Source: Pectinophora gossypiella (taxonomy: Eukaryota > Arthropoda > Insecta > Lepidoptera > Gelechiidae). Taken from it: a stretch of 64,000 nt of DNA. Positions 1 through 11,203 of the stretch are shown piece by piece. Location: the NCBI RefSeq assembly GCF_024362695.1, contig NC_065415.1:11821438-11885437 (forward strand), written 5' to 3'. The position numbers and the translations under genes were made by a program. The number at the start of each line of letters is the position of its first letter. Position 1 is the stretch's first letter. The notes beneath the pieces are model-generated. The model was not told the origin of the DNA, did not search any database, and saw only the letters and a list, made by a program, of their open reading frames with translations.

Positions 1-235
1 CCGTCCGTCGGTCTTAACAGAAGCAATGTTTACAAATTGCTATAGGTGGGGCAAAATTTCCTTAAGTCACTCAATTGAAATATTTGTTTTCAATAAAGAA
101 CTTTCCAGGCTAGGTTCTCCGAAAGGTATAGATCAAGCTCTACAGATTTAACGTGATAATTACCTATTTTCTCATTGATCATTGCATTAGATTGTGTATA
201 TAATTATTCAAAGATGTAATGTAATGGCAGAGGCA

Positions 236-800
236 TATATATTACTAGGTTTTGCCCGCGATTTCGTCCGCGTGGCGTGTTATAAAAGAGAGATCTTTGT
301 GTGTGTGGGAGTGCATATCAAATTTCAAGTATCTAACTTATGCAGTTTAGATTTTTTCATTCAATTTTTTCTTCCCGTTAACTCCCATTTTTCAAAATAC
401 AGCCATAACTAAATTTTATTTTTACTAAGGTATGCATTATGCATACATGCTAGATTGAAAACATCTATCTTACGCGGTTTCGACTTTTTCATACTAATGT
501 TTTTTCCCGCTAACTCCCGTTTCCGTGAGAATATTGCAATATCCTGTTGCAACTAAGCTTTAAGTTAAATAAGGTACCTGCATGCCAAATTTCAAGCGTC
601 TAACTTAAGCGGTTTAGATTTTTCATACAAAAGGATTTTCCCGCTAATTCCCGTTCCCGCGGGAATCCCGGGAATTTCTTTCTTAGTGCATCTCTACGGT
701 ACCTAAGCTACGCCCCTTCCAAATTTCAAGTGCCTACGTTTAGCCCTTTAGGCTGTGCGTTGATATGTCAGTCAGTCAGTTTCTCCTTTTATATATTTAG
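236..800 (+). repeat. Degraded dispersed lepidopteran repeat with internal modules
   Basis: Begins 'actaggttttgcccgcg' and ends near 'gtcagtcagtcagtttctcc'. I recognise both as parts of a very common lepidopteran dispersed repeat; I cannot assign its class. Inside, a module of about 120-150 bp occurs roughly three times (about 318-390, 440-535, 590-680). Each has 'aaatttcaag', 'cggtttagattttt' and 'cccgctaactcccg' in the same order, so the repeat grew by internal duplication. AT-rich 'atatatt' on both sides could be a target duplication but is weak. No coding potential. Confidence 0.6.
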
Positions 801-2842
801 ATATGTAAAATAAAATAATTTGGATCAGATATGTATTATGTTGCCACCTATATTGCTTCTCTTTATTTTGATAAGAATAATAATGTGTGAAAGATGTGTT
901 GTGCCTGGGTGCAACAAAGGTCATCATTTATATCCAAAACAAAGATAAAGAATGCATATGTTATCCATGAAATTAGAAGTTTAAACGAAGGCAACACTGA
1001 ACAGCGCCATCTTAATTTTTTTGGGGATTGTAACCTGGAAACTTCCTGATAGACTTGATAAACGTTTCTTTCTTTGATGATAAGGAAATAAAACTCTTAA
1101 AGATAACACATGAAAATACAATATTTTTTTCAAACATAAAATAGAACGTAATCCGTATTTATTAAATATGAATGCCATTAATATCAACAAATTGAAAATT
1201 AACGCATTGATGTCGTAAAAAGCTCGAGAAGTAGGTCAAATCGTGCCGAAATAAATTCACTTAAAGATGCAAAATATTACCAAAATGAATGCCTTTTCTC
1301 GCAATATGGCGCCACTAGAATTTCCATCTTTTATGAAATATTACGGATTACGTAGGCGGCCGTTTCATAAAATCTAATTTTAATTAAAAAATAAGCAAAC
1401 GTTAATTAATTTCATCCGTCTCCTCTCAGATACAATGGTGTACAAATTAAACGCGTTTACAGCCTTATGTATAATTCGACTTTAACGTCTTTAATAAGTA
1501 CCTATTTTATTTTATGAAAATTATAATTAGAAAACGAAAAAAAAATTACACACAAAAATTCGCATTGAAGTAGAAAATAAAAAGAGAAATCAAATTATTA
1601 TTAGAAAACGAAAAACACAAATTCTAAATCTCATAATCTTTATGTTATTATTTATACTGACTTTTGACAACTCTAATTCTTTCCGACAAGAACTGAGAAC
1701 AAAGAAATCATTATATTTTTTTCTAAAAATACGTATATCACATCGTTGTCGCCGATAAACTAATTTCAGACTTTAATAAAGTTAAAACGGCTCAATTTCC
1801 GAACGCTCGCGGCGATGTGATTTTGTTTGTCGGCATATCGTTCTGAAATAATTAGAAAGGGAATTTATAGATGTCATCGTCGGGTAGAGATTTAGAGCCG
1901 TGGAGCATCCGCATTGTTTAAATAGACCGATTGGGTCCATGTCGGGTCTTATCGGATGTATTGATATCTCTGACGTAGATTTATACCTAATACATTTTCA
2001 CATAAATCAGTACTAGGTATGGAATATTCCATCAGAATCAATATTCAATATTGATTCTCCGTGTTTAAATAATTAATTTACTTAATAGCTACAGTTGTGT
2101 GGCATGGTTAGTTACTTAATTATATTTATCTTTTACAAGATTAATTACATGAGTATTTACATATATTTTGTAAAAAAAACAACAAAATAATTATAATTTA
2201 TAATAATCAAATAACGAATTGATTATTGGTGTAAATCATACGTGGAAATCATATCTAGGGAATATTGGTGTTTTGCTTATTATTGACATTGTTTAATTAT
2301 TATAAATTGTAAATAAAGGTCTGTATTCTATACTCTAGCAATAATGTGTAGGTACTGGAAAACATAATTAACAATTGAAATGGATCCCTAAACGATATGA
2401 CGTTTAGTCCATTCTATGATTAGACCAAACACTCCCCAGACTAAGCTATTTTAATGTGACTTTCATAAATAATAAAATGTGTACTAGAATAATTGAGTGA
2501 CCCGATGGAATTATTGACTGGCTCAGAGAATATCTGCCTCGTAGCTGCCTCGAAAGATTGATGCTTATTTCTTAACCACTTCAGGCCAAACTTTAAATTA
2601 TTTGTGGTTATTTGTGGTATTTTAGGCAATAGTGACGTCACTATCTCAAGACACGAATAAATTACTAAAAGCGGCTCCAAATTGTCTTCAGTGACGATTT
2701 AACGCTTTGTACACTTCTATAAATAAAAATAATAGTATTTAGGTTTCTATAAATAAACATTAGGTGCGATACTTTTTGAGCGCGACATGTTTTTAACTTA
2801 AGTATATTTTTTTAGCTTTATTTAGATGTCTAAGTAAATATA
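801..2842. other. AT-rich intergenic or intronic DNA, nothing recognised
   Basis: No long frame, RNA gene or clear repeat was seen. Short frames on both strands are low-complexity and have no recognisable motif. Confidence 0.5.
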
Positions 2843-3192
2843 CAGGGTGTAACGGAACGGGGGTATCAACCCGAAGTGTGCCTACTCTGTCACTATCTAC
2901 AAATCACATGCGAGAGTATTGGCCGCCTAAATTCATATTTGCATTAGTTATGAGCAATTGAATTCCAGGTCTTCATGTAATAAATTCAAATTTGCACAAC
3001 ACTACGTAGCAATCAGCTGTTCAAGGTATTTAACTTTTGAGTGAACAGCTACCACCTCTTTTATTTATGCCTGCCCTAGTAAAGGGTAAATGTGCCAGTG
3101 ATGGCCATATTAATCAATATTTTTTAAATTGTTTTGTTTCATCCTTGTGAGGCCAAGATTTCCAGACACAATAGTTAAAAAAACAATGGGCT

Positions 3193-3332
3193 TTGGTCCC
3201 GGTTACTGCTTACTGATGTAATAAGTAGTCGTTACATGAGCCATGTCAGGGGCATTTGGCGGCTCAATAATAACCCTCGCACCAGGATTGACGAGGTTGG
3301 TTATCCACCTCACAACCAATAGGATAGAACAA
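3193..3332 (+). mobile_element. SINE-A tail fragment
   Basis: Matches the 3' half of the tRNA-headed SINE-A seen complete at 27701-28040: 'ggtcccggttact', 'cgttacatgagccatgtcag', 'aataaccct' and 'cctcacaacc' occur in order. The tRNA-like head is missing, so the piece is 5' truncated. Confidence 0.75.
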
Positions 3333-3337
3333 GATGT

Positions 3338-3400
3338 GAACATACATAAATCACGGCTTTATCCCTAATGGACCAGACAGAGCTACAAGTAATTACACAT
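3338..3400 (-). repeat. SINE-C tail fragment
   Basis: Read on the minus strand it gives 'attacttgtagctctgtc' followed by a relic of the ATGT tail, a degenerate match to the SINE-C 3' end seen intact at 55555-55803. Confidence 0.55.
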
Positions 3401-3754
3401 ATCTAATATCACACTTACTGCGCTACTGAGGTGGGCAGAGTCACTTTGTTGTACAAGTTTTGTCCAAAAATGTAGTCGATTACCTACATTAATAGTTGAT
3501 AAAGAAATGTACTTTACAATGCATCTCGTCTCCTTGTGTAGTATGCTTTATTTTATGATTACGTAATATCAGGCTCCCTTAACACCGTCATCCAGGTCAA
3601 ATGGGCATCACGCTAGCGGCGAATGCGTTCATGGCTAGCTAGGTACGGGACAGTTTCATTAGAATACTTTCAGAGTTTTGCAGGCCCTAAACAACTACTA
3701 CTACTCATACACAGTTACCACCAATCACTGACTTAGGTGTGCAAGTACTAACAC

Positions 3755-3926
3755 CTCACTTTACAATGGATCAAAGGACACAGCGATTCAAGAGGTAACG
3801 ACGCGGCGGACGAGTTGGCCAGAAGGGGAACGGGAGGTAACAGCCATCGGTCCGGAACCGATATTGCCGATCTCATTCGGACAGGTCCGCTCGCTGCTAC
3901 GAACGAGAGCAGCCAACAAACACACC
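3755..3926 (+). pseudogene. RNase H domain remnant of a non-LTR retrotransposon
   Basis: The plus-strand translation contains WIKGHSDSRGNDAADELARR, the classic 'GH...GN..AD.LA' block at the C-terminal side of RNase H domains in LINE ORF2 proteins. The reading continues to 3926, where a Jockey LINE has been inserted. The same ORF resumes at 4954, after the second copy of the target duplication, and ends in a CCHC motif near 5170-5210. RNase H removes template RNA during LINE replication. Only this block of the domain is legible and upstream sequence is degraded. Clade (I, R1 or related RNase H-bearing LINEs) is not resolved. Confidence 0.7.
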
Positions 3927-4941
3927 TTTTTCTGACGTGACTTATCGAAGATTTGCCGCAAATGATATTAACTACTTGGCCGGACAAATGGGGAGCGCTG
4001 AAGGCTCTCACCCGGTACAACGTTTAAAACAACAGGCCTGAGGGTGCCCAGTTGGGCGCGAACCTCGGCTCAGGGCGTCGTCTGAGAGGAAAAATATTTG
4101 AAAGAATTAAACGACCCTAGTAAGTCGATAGCGATAAGCGCTGATTGAGGGAAGTCGTCGACCACGCCGGCGGTGTCGGTATCGGGGTCCTGAAATGTTT
4201 GTTGTCGCGAGCTGATTGGCTGATTCTATGGCTAGAGTAATCGAGTCGTCGGGATCGTATTACATACTTCGGACGCCGATGCTATTCAGTACCGTTCCTA
4301 AGCGGGATGTATTCGGAAGCCGCAACTACCAGGGGATTTGGTTGGTGCGGAGCAGAATCGAAAAAACTAATTTGAGCCATTGGGCAATGGTTGGCAGACT
4401 TAGGTCAATGTGCAGATTTTCATTGCGAAGGAACCACGAACGATTTTGTATTTCCTGTAGACAGTGGATTTGAGAGAGACTCGCGTGAGCGAAAACTACC
4501 CCTGCATAGGTCATGATCGGACGGATGCAAGTCGTGTAGATTCCTAAGGGATAATTTACTACGCTTGTTAAGGAGACAATGAACACGGCCCATTACAAAC
4601 GTGGCGCGATCGCGCACACGTTTGATATGGGCCTTGAAAGTAAGACGTCTATCTAAGACTACGCCGAGATATTTGACTTGCTCCTCCCAAGGGATCGGCT
4701 TGCCAGACATCTTGATGACTTAAGTTGACAGCGTGACCGTGACGTATTATAATAGCCCTTTGAAAAGTACACCGCTGCACTTTTCTCCGGGTTTACCTTG
4801 ATTCTCCATTTGCGAAACTACTTGCCTAAGGCATTGGCGCGTTGGAGAATTCCGGTCATCATAACTCGACCACGGCACGAAGAATAGATGGCTGTATCAT
4901 CCGCAAATAAAGCTAGTTCGGTATTAGGGTATTTGGGAATG
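3927..4941 (-). mobile_element. Jockey-type LINE copy A, 5' truncated, perfect 12-bp target duplication
   Basis: Minus-strand copy of the Jockey LINE also present at 48975-50059 and 56461-56815. Legible parts are the reverse transcriptase block FADDTAIYSSC, KYLGVVLDRRLTFKAHIKRV and the C-terminal region, followed by about 200 bp of 3' UTR and a short T tract (its A tail) at 3927. The 12-bp string 'aacaaacacacc' occurs at 3915-3926 and 4942-4953, so both borders are exact. Compared with copy B it has small deletions, for example 11 bp near 4540 and about 25 bp near 4445, that break the frame. Inserted head-to-tail against an RNase H LINE. Confidence 0.9.
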
Positions 4942-4953
4942 AACAAACACACC

Positions 4954-5310
4954 AGACTATGAACCACCGTAAATAAATGCAGGCAGGCTAAGATGGCACT
5001 ACCCAACATCAATAGTTGTCTCTCCAAAAGAATTCTAAATGTGAAGAGGTCTCCACTAATACAGGTAACAGCTGCAGGTAGCAGGTGTAGCTGTGGGGTC
5101 ACGGTGATATCAACAAACATCTGTTTACACTAGGTGTCACCGACAAGCCCCTGTGCAGAACCTGCATGGACGAGACAGCGGCCCATGTGCTACTGGAGTG
5201 TGAAGGAGCCGCCAACTACCGGGTCCGGCACCTTGGCCAGACGGGGTGCCTCCCTGAGGCGGCCGGCAACGTCAGAGGCTTGTTAGAATTCCTTGGGGAT
5301 TTACAACATA
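4954..5310 (+). pseudogene. C-terminal zinc-knuckle part of the split RNase H LINE
   Basis: Continues the element interrupted at 3926. The translation near 5115-5300 reads NKHLFTLGVTDKPLCRTC, then MDETAAHVLLECEG. This is the 'C..C......H....C' motif that ends many LINE ORF2 proteins (C, C, H, C spaced as in LCRTC...HVLLEC). A frame change between about 5030 and 5115 shows decay. After 5310 the sequence passes into AT-rich tail and other repeats. Confidence 0.7.
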
Positions 5311-5374
5311 GTAAAAGCAAAATAAATTTCTCAAGTACCGTTGTGACTGCCTACCCCTTAGTGATACGGGCGTG

Positions 5375-5460
5375 ATATTATGTTAGTATGTTCTGATTAC
5401 TTATGGCTCTGCCCACCCCATTAGGGATACGAGCAGCTGCAAGTGATAGTGTATCTTATT
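5375..5460 (+). repeat. SINE-C tail fragment
   Basis: Contains 'ggctctgcccaccccattag' plus 'ggatacg', the conserved 3' segment of SINE-C. The ATGT tail is gone. Confidence 0.6.
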
Positions 5461-5655
5461 AACGAGACATTAATGTTACGTTTACAACATAGTAAAGACA
5501 AAATTAATTTCTCAAGTAAAGTACCTACCTAACATAACTTTACTTTTACTATGACATGGTAAAAGTAATCTTAAAATAAGTACTTTCGTACAATACAATA
5601 ATACTTTATTGCGTACAAGGAATTAAAAACACATAACAGTATTTTTTTTAATCTT

Positions 5656-5815
5656 TTTCTATCGTGTGGGTTGTGAGGTGGATTACCAACCTCATCAACC
5701 CTGGTGTCAGGGTAACTATTGAGCCGCCAGAGGCCCCTGACATGACTCATGTAATGACTATTTTCTTACATGAGTAAGTAGTCACCGGGACCAACCGTGC
5801 CTTCCGAAGCACGGA
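5656..5815 (-). mobile_element. SINE-A tail fragment, minus strand
   Basis: The reverse complement gives the SINE-A body in order: 'ccgtgcttcggaaggcacg', 'ggtcccggtgact', the shared 'atgtcaggggcc' block and 'cacctcacaaccc'. The head is missing. Confidence 0.75.
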
Positions 5816-5868
5816 ATTGCAAATTGCATTGGGACAGTTAATGGGATTTATACCCTGTACCAGGATGC

Positions 5869-6267
5869 CAGGGCTCGCGAATAGAAAAAGGCACGCTAGT
5901 GTTTCAAACTATCGATAGTTCAGTATCGATTATCGATCATAATCATTTTCAACTACGATTTTGATTGGTAGAAATAAAAAAATAACTTTTCAAAAAATCT
6001 AAATCCATGGACTTTTGAGTTATTGAAATTCAGTTTAGACAATCAGCCCACTCAAAATAACCATACTATCGGAGTGTAGCAATACTACTGACTGAGGCAA
6101 AATTATCGATAGTTTGTTATTAATCCGCAACGATACTATCGATTGTATTGCACTTAGGTAATAAAATCGAAAATGTTCCCACTTTCCGATTTATCAATAG
6201 TCTTGCTATCGATCGACTCTCGGTCGGGATAGATTATCGATAGTCATTTTTTGATCGGCAAGCCCTA
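5869..6267. mobile_element. Candidate hAT-like MITE rich in ATCGAT motifs
   Basis: Ends resemble each other as imperfect inverted repeats: left 'agggctcgcga', right reverse complement 'agggcttgccga'. The interior has no coding frame but contains about seven ATCGAT cores, three of them full TATCGATA (5910, 6104, 6235), lying near the ends as sub-terminal repeats. No matching 8-bp target duplication could be found, so the hAT label is only a suggestion from the 'CAGGG'-like start. Confidence 0.35.
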
Positions 6268-6401
6268 GTGCACCCGAAATTCAAAATGGCGGTGCTGTTA
6301 TGGGAAAGTTATCATTAACCATGATAAAAAATATTATTTTTTTTTGTATTTTTTTTCCTTCCTAAATTGTAGTCGTGTATTGTCCAACAGTGAACAATAA
6401 C

Positions 6402-6650
6402 ATCACGCCTTTTTCCCATTGGAGTAGGCAGAGACTGCGGAATTTTACTTACCACTACACGCTCGTATCGCTACATGCCCGTACCAAACATACATACATA
6501 ATATCACGCCTTTATCTCTTATGGGGCAGACAGAGCCACAAGTAATCATAACATAGGTACATAAAAAATTATCATGCTCGTACCGCTAATGGGATGTTCT
6601 TGTGACTCTGCCCACCCCATTAGGGATACGGGCAGAGTGATAGTATGTCT
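6402..6650. repeat. Cluster of LINE-X and SINE-C tails
   Basis: Three degraded tails lie together. At 6402-6460 (minus) the reverse complement resembles the 3' end of LINE-X ('ccgcagtctctgcctactcc', then 'ggcgtgat'). At 6491-6556 (minus) is a SINE-C tail with 'catacatacata' as its tail relic. At 6590-6650 (plus) is 'ctctgcccaccccattaggg', again SINE-C. They are part of the insertion load of the surrounding DNA transposon. Confidence 0.6.
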
Positions 6651-7036
6651 TATTATTGACAGATTAATTTCGCCTTCTGCTATTGCGCGGGATATTTGCG
6701 AAGAAACGTGGCAATTCTGTGTTAGTGCCAGAGTGTGAGCGCGGGTGATCCTTATTAGATAAACGACTTTTTTACTTTTCTAGGTTCAAAGTAAAATACG
6801 TACCTACTTTCATAAAATACAATACATTAATTCATTCAAACAATACCATAAAAATATTTTATTGCGCACAAAGAAATAACACACCCTTAAGTACCAGGAT
6901 ACTAGCATTCGAAAGAGATAGAAACATGCACACGAAAGTAAACTGTCAAATTATTTGTCAGTGCTTGTTTACTATCTGTGGAGTGAAGTTCGAAATTTGG
7001 ATTTGTTGTGATAACTGTGATCAGTGATAGTTCGAG

Positions 7037-7510
7037 GTGTCTTTGAGTAATGTAGGTTATTATGAAATGATGATGTGTGTGGGTGCCGGCGATGGCAACT
7101 TAAGTGAAGCACGGAACTTGTATCAGCGATTCATAGAAGGTAGACCAGCTGATGAAACCAGGCAACTGCCTTCACTGCATTGCTTCAGGAAAATGGTCAA
7201 TCGCCTACTGCATTTAACGGGCTCTTTCCACGCGTCATCCGAGACTGGCCGCTCGGCGACCCGTGATCCGGAGTTTGAAGAAGCCGTACTAGCCGTGCAG
7301 CCAACCCAAGGACTACCACGCGAACCTTACCACATGCAACGTACGCCCGAGCTAATTCCTGCTGATTATTTACCTCGTGTGGCATTCTGAGAATGGTACC
7401 GAGTTCAAGTGGAAAGCTCACCAGACTTTGCTTCGAAAGTGTTGTGGACAGATGAAGCGGCAGGTCTGTGCATCGAACGGGGATGACGACATTTCGAACC
7501 TTTCTTGTAA
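7037..7510 (+). pseudogene. DUF4817-type Tc1/mariner-like transposase with large internal deletion
   Basis: One frame of 157 codons with two in-frame stops (7388-7390 and 7484-7486). The N-terminal part has the helix-turn-helix pattern of this insect family: YYEMMMCVGAGDGN, LYQRF, then LTGSF. Next come EPYHMQRTPELIPADYLPR and, after the first stop, PDFASKVLWTDEA, which carries the first catalytic aspartate of the DDE/D triad. It then jumps directly to CIERG and HFEPFL before the final stop, matching the family C-terminus. About 200 residues with the other two acidic residues are missing (full proteins in this family run to roughly 350 residues). Codon 1 is GTG, and the family normally begins M-x-[FL]-S-N, so the start has probably decayed. 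Confidence 0.75.
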
Positions 7511-7513
7511 AAC

Positions 7514-7711
7514 GTAAGTCTAATTATTAATTACCTACCTACTTACCCACACTTTCACACTTTTTTTTCCTATTTACTATTAAATTAAATACCTTACCTA
7601 AACAAGTAGGTAATTTTAACTTATTCACGTCATAAAATAATGTGAGAATAGTTGTCAAAGCAAAATGACTCCAATTATTAGATGCTTTAGTGTCATTCTT
7701 GTTTGTTACAG
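7514..7711 (+). other. Possible GT-AG intron downstream of the transposase stop
   Basis: A good donor 'ac|gtaagt' follows the transposase stop by three bases, and a good acceptor 'ttgtttgttacag' ends at 7711 before a GC-rich block (7712-7880). It would lie in the 3' UTR. Such sites also occur by chance and there is no transcript evidence. Confidence 0.25.
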
Positions 7712-8075
7712 TCGCCGACGTGCCGCCGCCTCGGATTGTTCCAATCGGCCGCCGACTCCTTTTGACGTTGCCGCCAAAGCCGCCGCCCGCTCGAATTTCG
7801 TACCTATCGCGGCCGTGCGAGCGCTACGAGTACCAGGCGACCAGGACGCGCTAGGAGATTTGTGTAGTGCCAATATTTGAGTGGATTAAGAACAGTGACC
7901 TCAATAGTGCTGTGCCGCGTTTTTTACATGCTGGAAATATTAAAATATTTTTTTTAACTGAAATTGAAAAAAATATCAAAAGTGTTTTTTTTTAATTGAA
8001 ATTTTGCAGATAAGATCTACATAAGGTATAGTTTTGTCCCCTTTCGGCTTGATACCCCCCTTCCGTTACACCCTG

Positions 8076-9727
8076 TAGATAGGTACTAAGTTCGTTTACC
8101 AACATTTATATGTAATGAAATGTCACAATAGATAGATTAAGCGGTAATATTTCTTCGTTGGTGCGTGAAGTAAATTGGAATAAAATAAATGGCGAGGCAC
8201 GTCACAAATAAATCAATCAACTAGCTTCATTCAACCGTTTAAAAAGGGTAGGTAGTCTTCTTTACTAAAGTTTTTACGGGAATTTTAAAACCAAAATTGG
8301 AATATAAAATTATTATGTACTAAATTTAATAACGATAAAACCATCCGCACAGGGCGTAAAAAAATTAAAAATTATTTTCCGCATATTTCGGGTTACTTTT
8401 TATAGTTCAGTCCGGGACACTGTTATTAGTAACAGGCTTAGGCCTGTGCTATTTATAATTAGTACTGTAGTAATAGTAAACTACTTAGTTGAAACATTTA
8501 TACAAATATTACATCTAACAGCAGTCAAACATCTAAAAGTAGTGATTTATAGTATATATAGAACAATATAATACATAGATTTGTAGGTATAGTAATAATA
8601 GATATTAAAAAGTGACGTTAGCTTTTCATGTATGTTCTTTTTGTCTTCCAAAAGAGACGAAAACATTGTTGTTAGGTCAAAAAAACCATCATAAATCTGA
8701 ATCAATAAGCACTAAGGCCGCGGATTGTGCTGTAGTTATTTTTTCTGTTTGCTTTAAAATTGTTTCATGTATGTGTGTGCAATATTTTAGATTTTGAAAC
8801 ATAATTCAAAATATCAATTTATCCATCCTTACCTAAAAGGTGGATAATAAAAGAAAGTTCTATCTGCTTCACTTCGTACACTGAAGATCGAAAGTCCGGA
8901 ACTACTGAATCAGATGGCAATCTTTCAAAATGACAAATGTCGCGAGCAGTCCCTTATTTATCGTCCACGTTCCGAGTAAAATTAACTCGATTGGAATAAC
9001 GAAAGACGTGGAATTAATCACTGACTTTTCTAACAAATCGTCGGTATGTGCCCTACGATTTTGGTTGGCAAGAATGTCGTCGTACTTTTATCGAAAAAAG
9101 CATCTGATTTAGATTGTTTTGGTTTGTGTAGTTCTTTGCTTCCGTTGTTTACCTCGTTTGTCTTCGTTTTCGGTTAAGCGTACCTACTGATATTAATAAA
9201 CACGAAAATGTTGGTAATTTCAAGAAAAGAACGTCACATCACTATTTTTAAAATAAACTTTTTGGCGGGAGATTCGTCTAGGATTTTAAATGAAAAAAAA
9301 AAAAAAAAAAAAACTTATGATGTATTTTTCGTGACAAGCTAAAACTGAAAACTAGTTGGCGTGTTAGATTTTTTACTCCACTTTACTTATTATAAATACT
9401 TAAATTGAGTATTTATTCTACTTATTATAATTATGAAGATATAATTGGGATTCTTCGATAATTTGGTAAAAACAAGTACTGTAGTTACTTGTTAATAGGT
9501 ACTTGTTGGAAAAGTAAAGTGCGAGTCAGTATAGCAATATGTGATCGCTTAGTTAGATCGTTTAGTGACTGATTTATAGCTCCTGCTACTTCTACATTGT
9601 TTTAAGTTTACGCGATTATGTGCCCGTTACTATGTGCTTTAATTCTCCTACTTCTTCTGGCACTAATAAAGTTAAAAATAATTCTTAGTGTAGCAGCATG
9701 GTATGTGCCACACCTTCTTTACTTGTA
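8076..9727. other. AT-rich DNA without a gene
   Basis: No coding or RNA gene was recognised. A run of 21 A (9293-9313) could be the tail of an old plus-strand retro-insertion, but the sequence before it is not recognisable. Confidence 0.45.
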
Positions 9728-9729
9728 TA

Positions 9730-9931
9730 CTGGGTGTTGGTGACATCGTAACGAAAATTTTGAGAGGATTCAAACCACGATTCTGAGTCGCAAAAGTATG
9801 GAACTGAAAATAATTTTAAAAATACTAAAATTTTTATGAATTTTCCGAAAGGAAATTCCACTTGATATCAACTAAGAATCATAGTCTGAATCATCCTCCT
9901 CAGTATTCGTTACGATGTCACTAACACCCTG
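9730..9931. mobile_element. 202-bp MITE with TA target duplication
   Basis: The left end 'ctgggtgttggtgacatcgt' and the reverse complement of the right end 'cagggtgttagtgacatcgt' are near-identical inverted repeats that continue 'aacga'. TA flanks both ends (9728-9729 and 9932-9933). The interior has a second inner pair ('cacgattctgagt' versus 'atcatagtctgaatc'). Non-coding. Two related copies lie in tandem at 22089-22514. The 'CAGGGTGT' start and TA target resemble the transposon at 2843-8075 and suggest a Tc1/mariner-type source, but the rest of the repeats differ. Confidence 0.75.
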
Positions 9932-9933
9932 TA

Positions 9934-10902
9934 TAAGCTCATAGCGGATGAACATGACTTATTATAATCAGTTAATATTTAAGTATCACGTTTTAATGAG
10001 TCTTCTTATTTTATAACTTTTAAAAATAATCCTTTTCCCATTTTATATTTAAGACTCTTTTAACCTTTAAAGTTTTTTAAGTCTCCTTTTAATTCTTATA
10101 CAGGATTTTGGGTCTTAAATGTTTAATTATACAAATGAAATAAGCCCTAAGTAACTTTATGAAGGCACCTTGATACCTGTTTCTGAAGTAAGCCCTCTTC
10201 AAACAAGATTATCTTAAAATTGATAACGAGATGAGAATACTTTTTGATCGCAAGATTTTTATTTCTCGTCCGCGGATTTGCCGAGCCTACACGAGTTGGC
10301 CGTAATAAATATAAAAGTTATAGCTTGCAGGAGCTTTAACCCTTCGCTTAAGGCTCACCGCAAGCGGATTACGGTCATTACTCATTCCTACCGTCTAGAG
10401 TGCCCCAGGCCCGATTGGAAGGAGACCGAGAATGTAGATGTGTGCATTTTTTCTCAGGTGCTTATTTATGTAACCCACAGTTTTGGGCCATCGATATAGT
10501 TTCAAATCATACATGACGTTTTAGTTAAAGAATTGATAGTTTTGCAGTACTTTGGTTTCCCTTTTCGTGCATTGAAAGTGTTATAATTTAATACGAGAAT
10601 TACTTATATACCTTATTGTCTATTGTATCGTTTATGAGATCGTGCCTTTTCTACTTATACAATTGGCTTGACATGCCTTAAGATGGTGACAATCAGATGA
10701 TTCAGTCGACAATATCCTTACTAAACTGCTTCATAAAAAGAGATTTTTTATCATACACATGACAACTGAGACATCGCCTGTAGATATTGTAAGAACAAGT
10801 TAACTTGTCTCGAAAGTTGTTGCTGGAACGTGTCCCTCCTTTGTCTAAACAACAGGCCCAGTCCTTCTAAAAAGTGAAAAAAAAAACAGATCGAATCCAT
10901 CT
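9934..10902. other. AT-rich DNA without a gene
   Basis: No coding frame, RNA gene or repeat family was recognised. The last 15 bases are the left target duplication of the following SINE. Confidence 0.45.
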
Positions 10903-11188
10903 CATCTCCCTAGCATTATTATCCCGTTTTTCACGGGGTCTCCTGTCTGACCTTCCAACAATTCCAACCCGCGATGGGAAAACCAGCCCAATACAGAATA
11001 GGTCACGTACCTCCGAAAATGCATTTCTCGGCAATGTTCGTTTCCTCACGATGTTTTCCTTCACCGCTGAGCACGTAATAATCTATTATCAAATTCGACA
11101 ATCATTGTTTTAGGCATGTGCTGGATCCGAACCTGCGACAAACAAAGTGAGAGGCAAGCGTTCTACCAACTGGGCTACCACGGCTCTT
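10903..11188 (-). mobile_element. SINE-B with 15-bp target duplication
   Basis: Minus-strand tRNA-derived SINE. Its head (near 11110-11188) reads 'gagccgtggtagcccagttg' then 'gtagaacgcttgcctctcac' and B-box-like 'ggttcggatcc', the internal pol III promoter layout of a tRNA. The conserved body follows ('gctcagcggtgaagg', 'cgtgaggaaac', 'gggctggttttcccat') and then the 'gggagatg' end. 'agatcgaatccatct' at 10888-10902 and 11189-11203 is a perfect 15-bp target duplication that sets both borders. Compared with the copy at 37108 it lacks part of the body near the 3' end. Confidence 0.9.
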
Positions 11189-11203
11189 AGATCGAATCCA
11201 TCT

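Larger units (their letters stand above)
2843..8075 (+). mobile_element. Tc1/mariner-like DNA transposon filled with nested insertions
   Basis: Terminal inverted repeats face each other. The left end starts 'cagggtgtaacggaacgggg' and the reverse complement of the right end starts 'cagggtgtaacggaaggggg', with 31 of the first 33 bases matching. TA dinucleotides flank both ends (2841-2842 and 8076-8077), the target used by the IS630-Tc1-mariner superfamily. The only original gene visible is a transposase remnant at 7037-7510. Much of the 5.2 kb is later insertion: SINE and LINE tails, an RNase H LINE and a Jockey LINE, so the original element was much shorter. Dead in its present form, because the transposase lacks most of its catalytic domain. 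Confidence 0.75.

Noticed and set aside
3748..4020. 90-residue minus-strand frame
   Set aside because: Shadow of the RNase H remnant on the plus strand joined to Jockey 3' UTR.
7197..7421. Minus-strand frame over the transposase
   Set aside because: Antisense shadow of the DUF4817-type transposase remnant.
7665..7880. Alanine/arginine-rich 71-residue frame
   Set aside because: GC-rich composition only; no domain, and it starts inside the probable intron.
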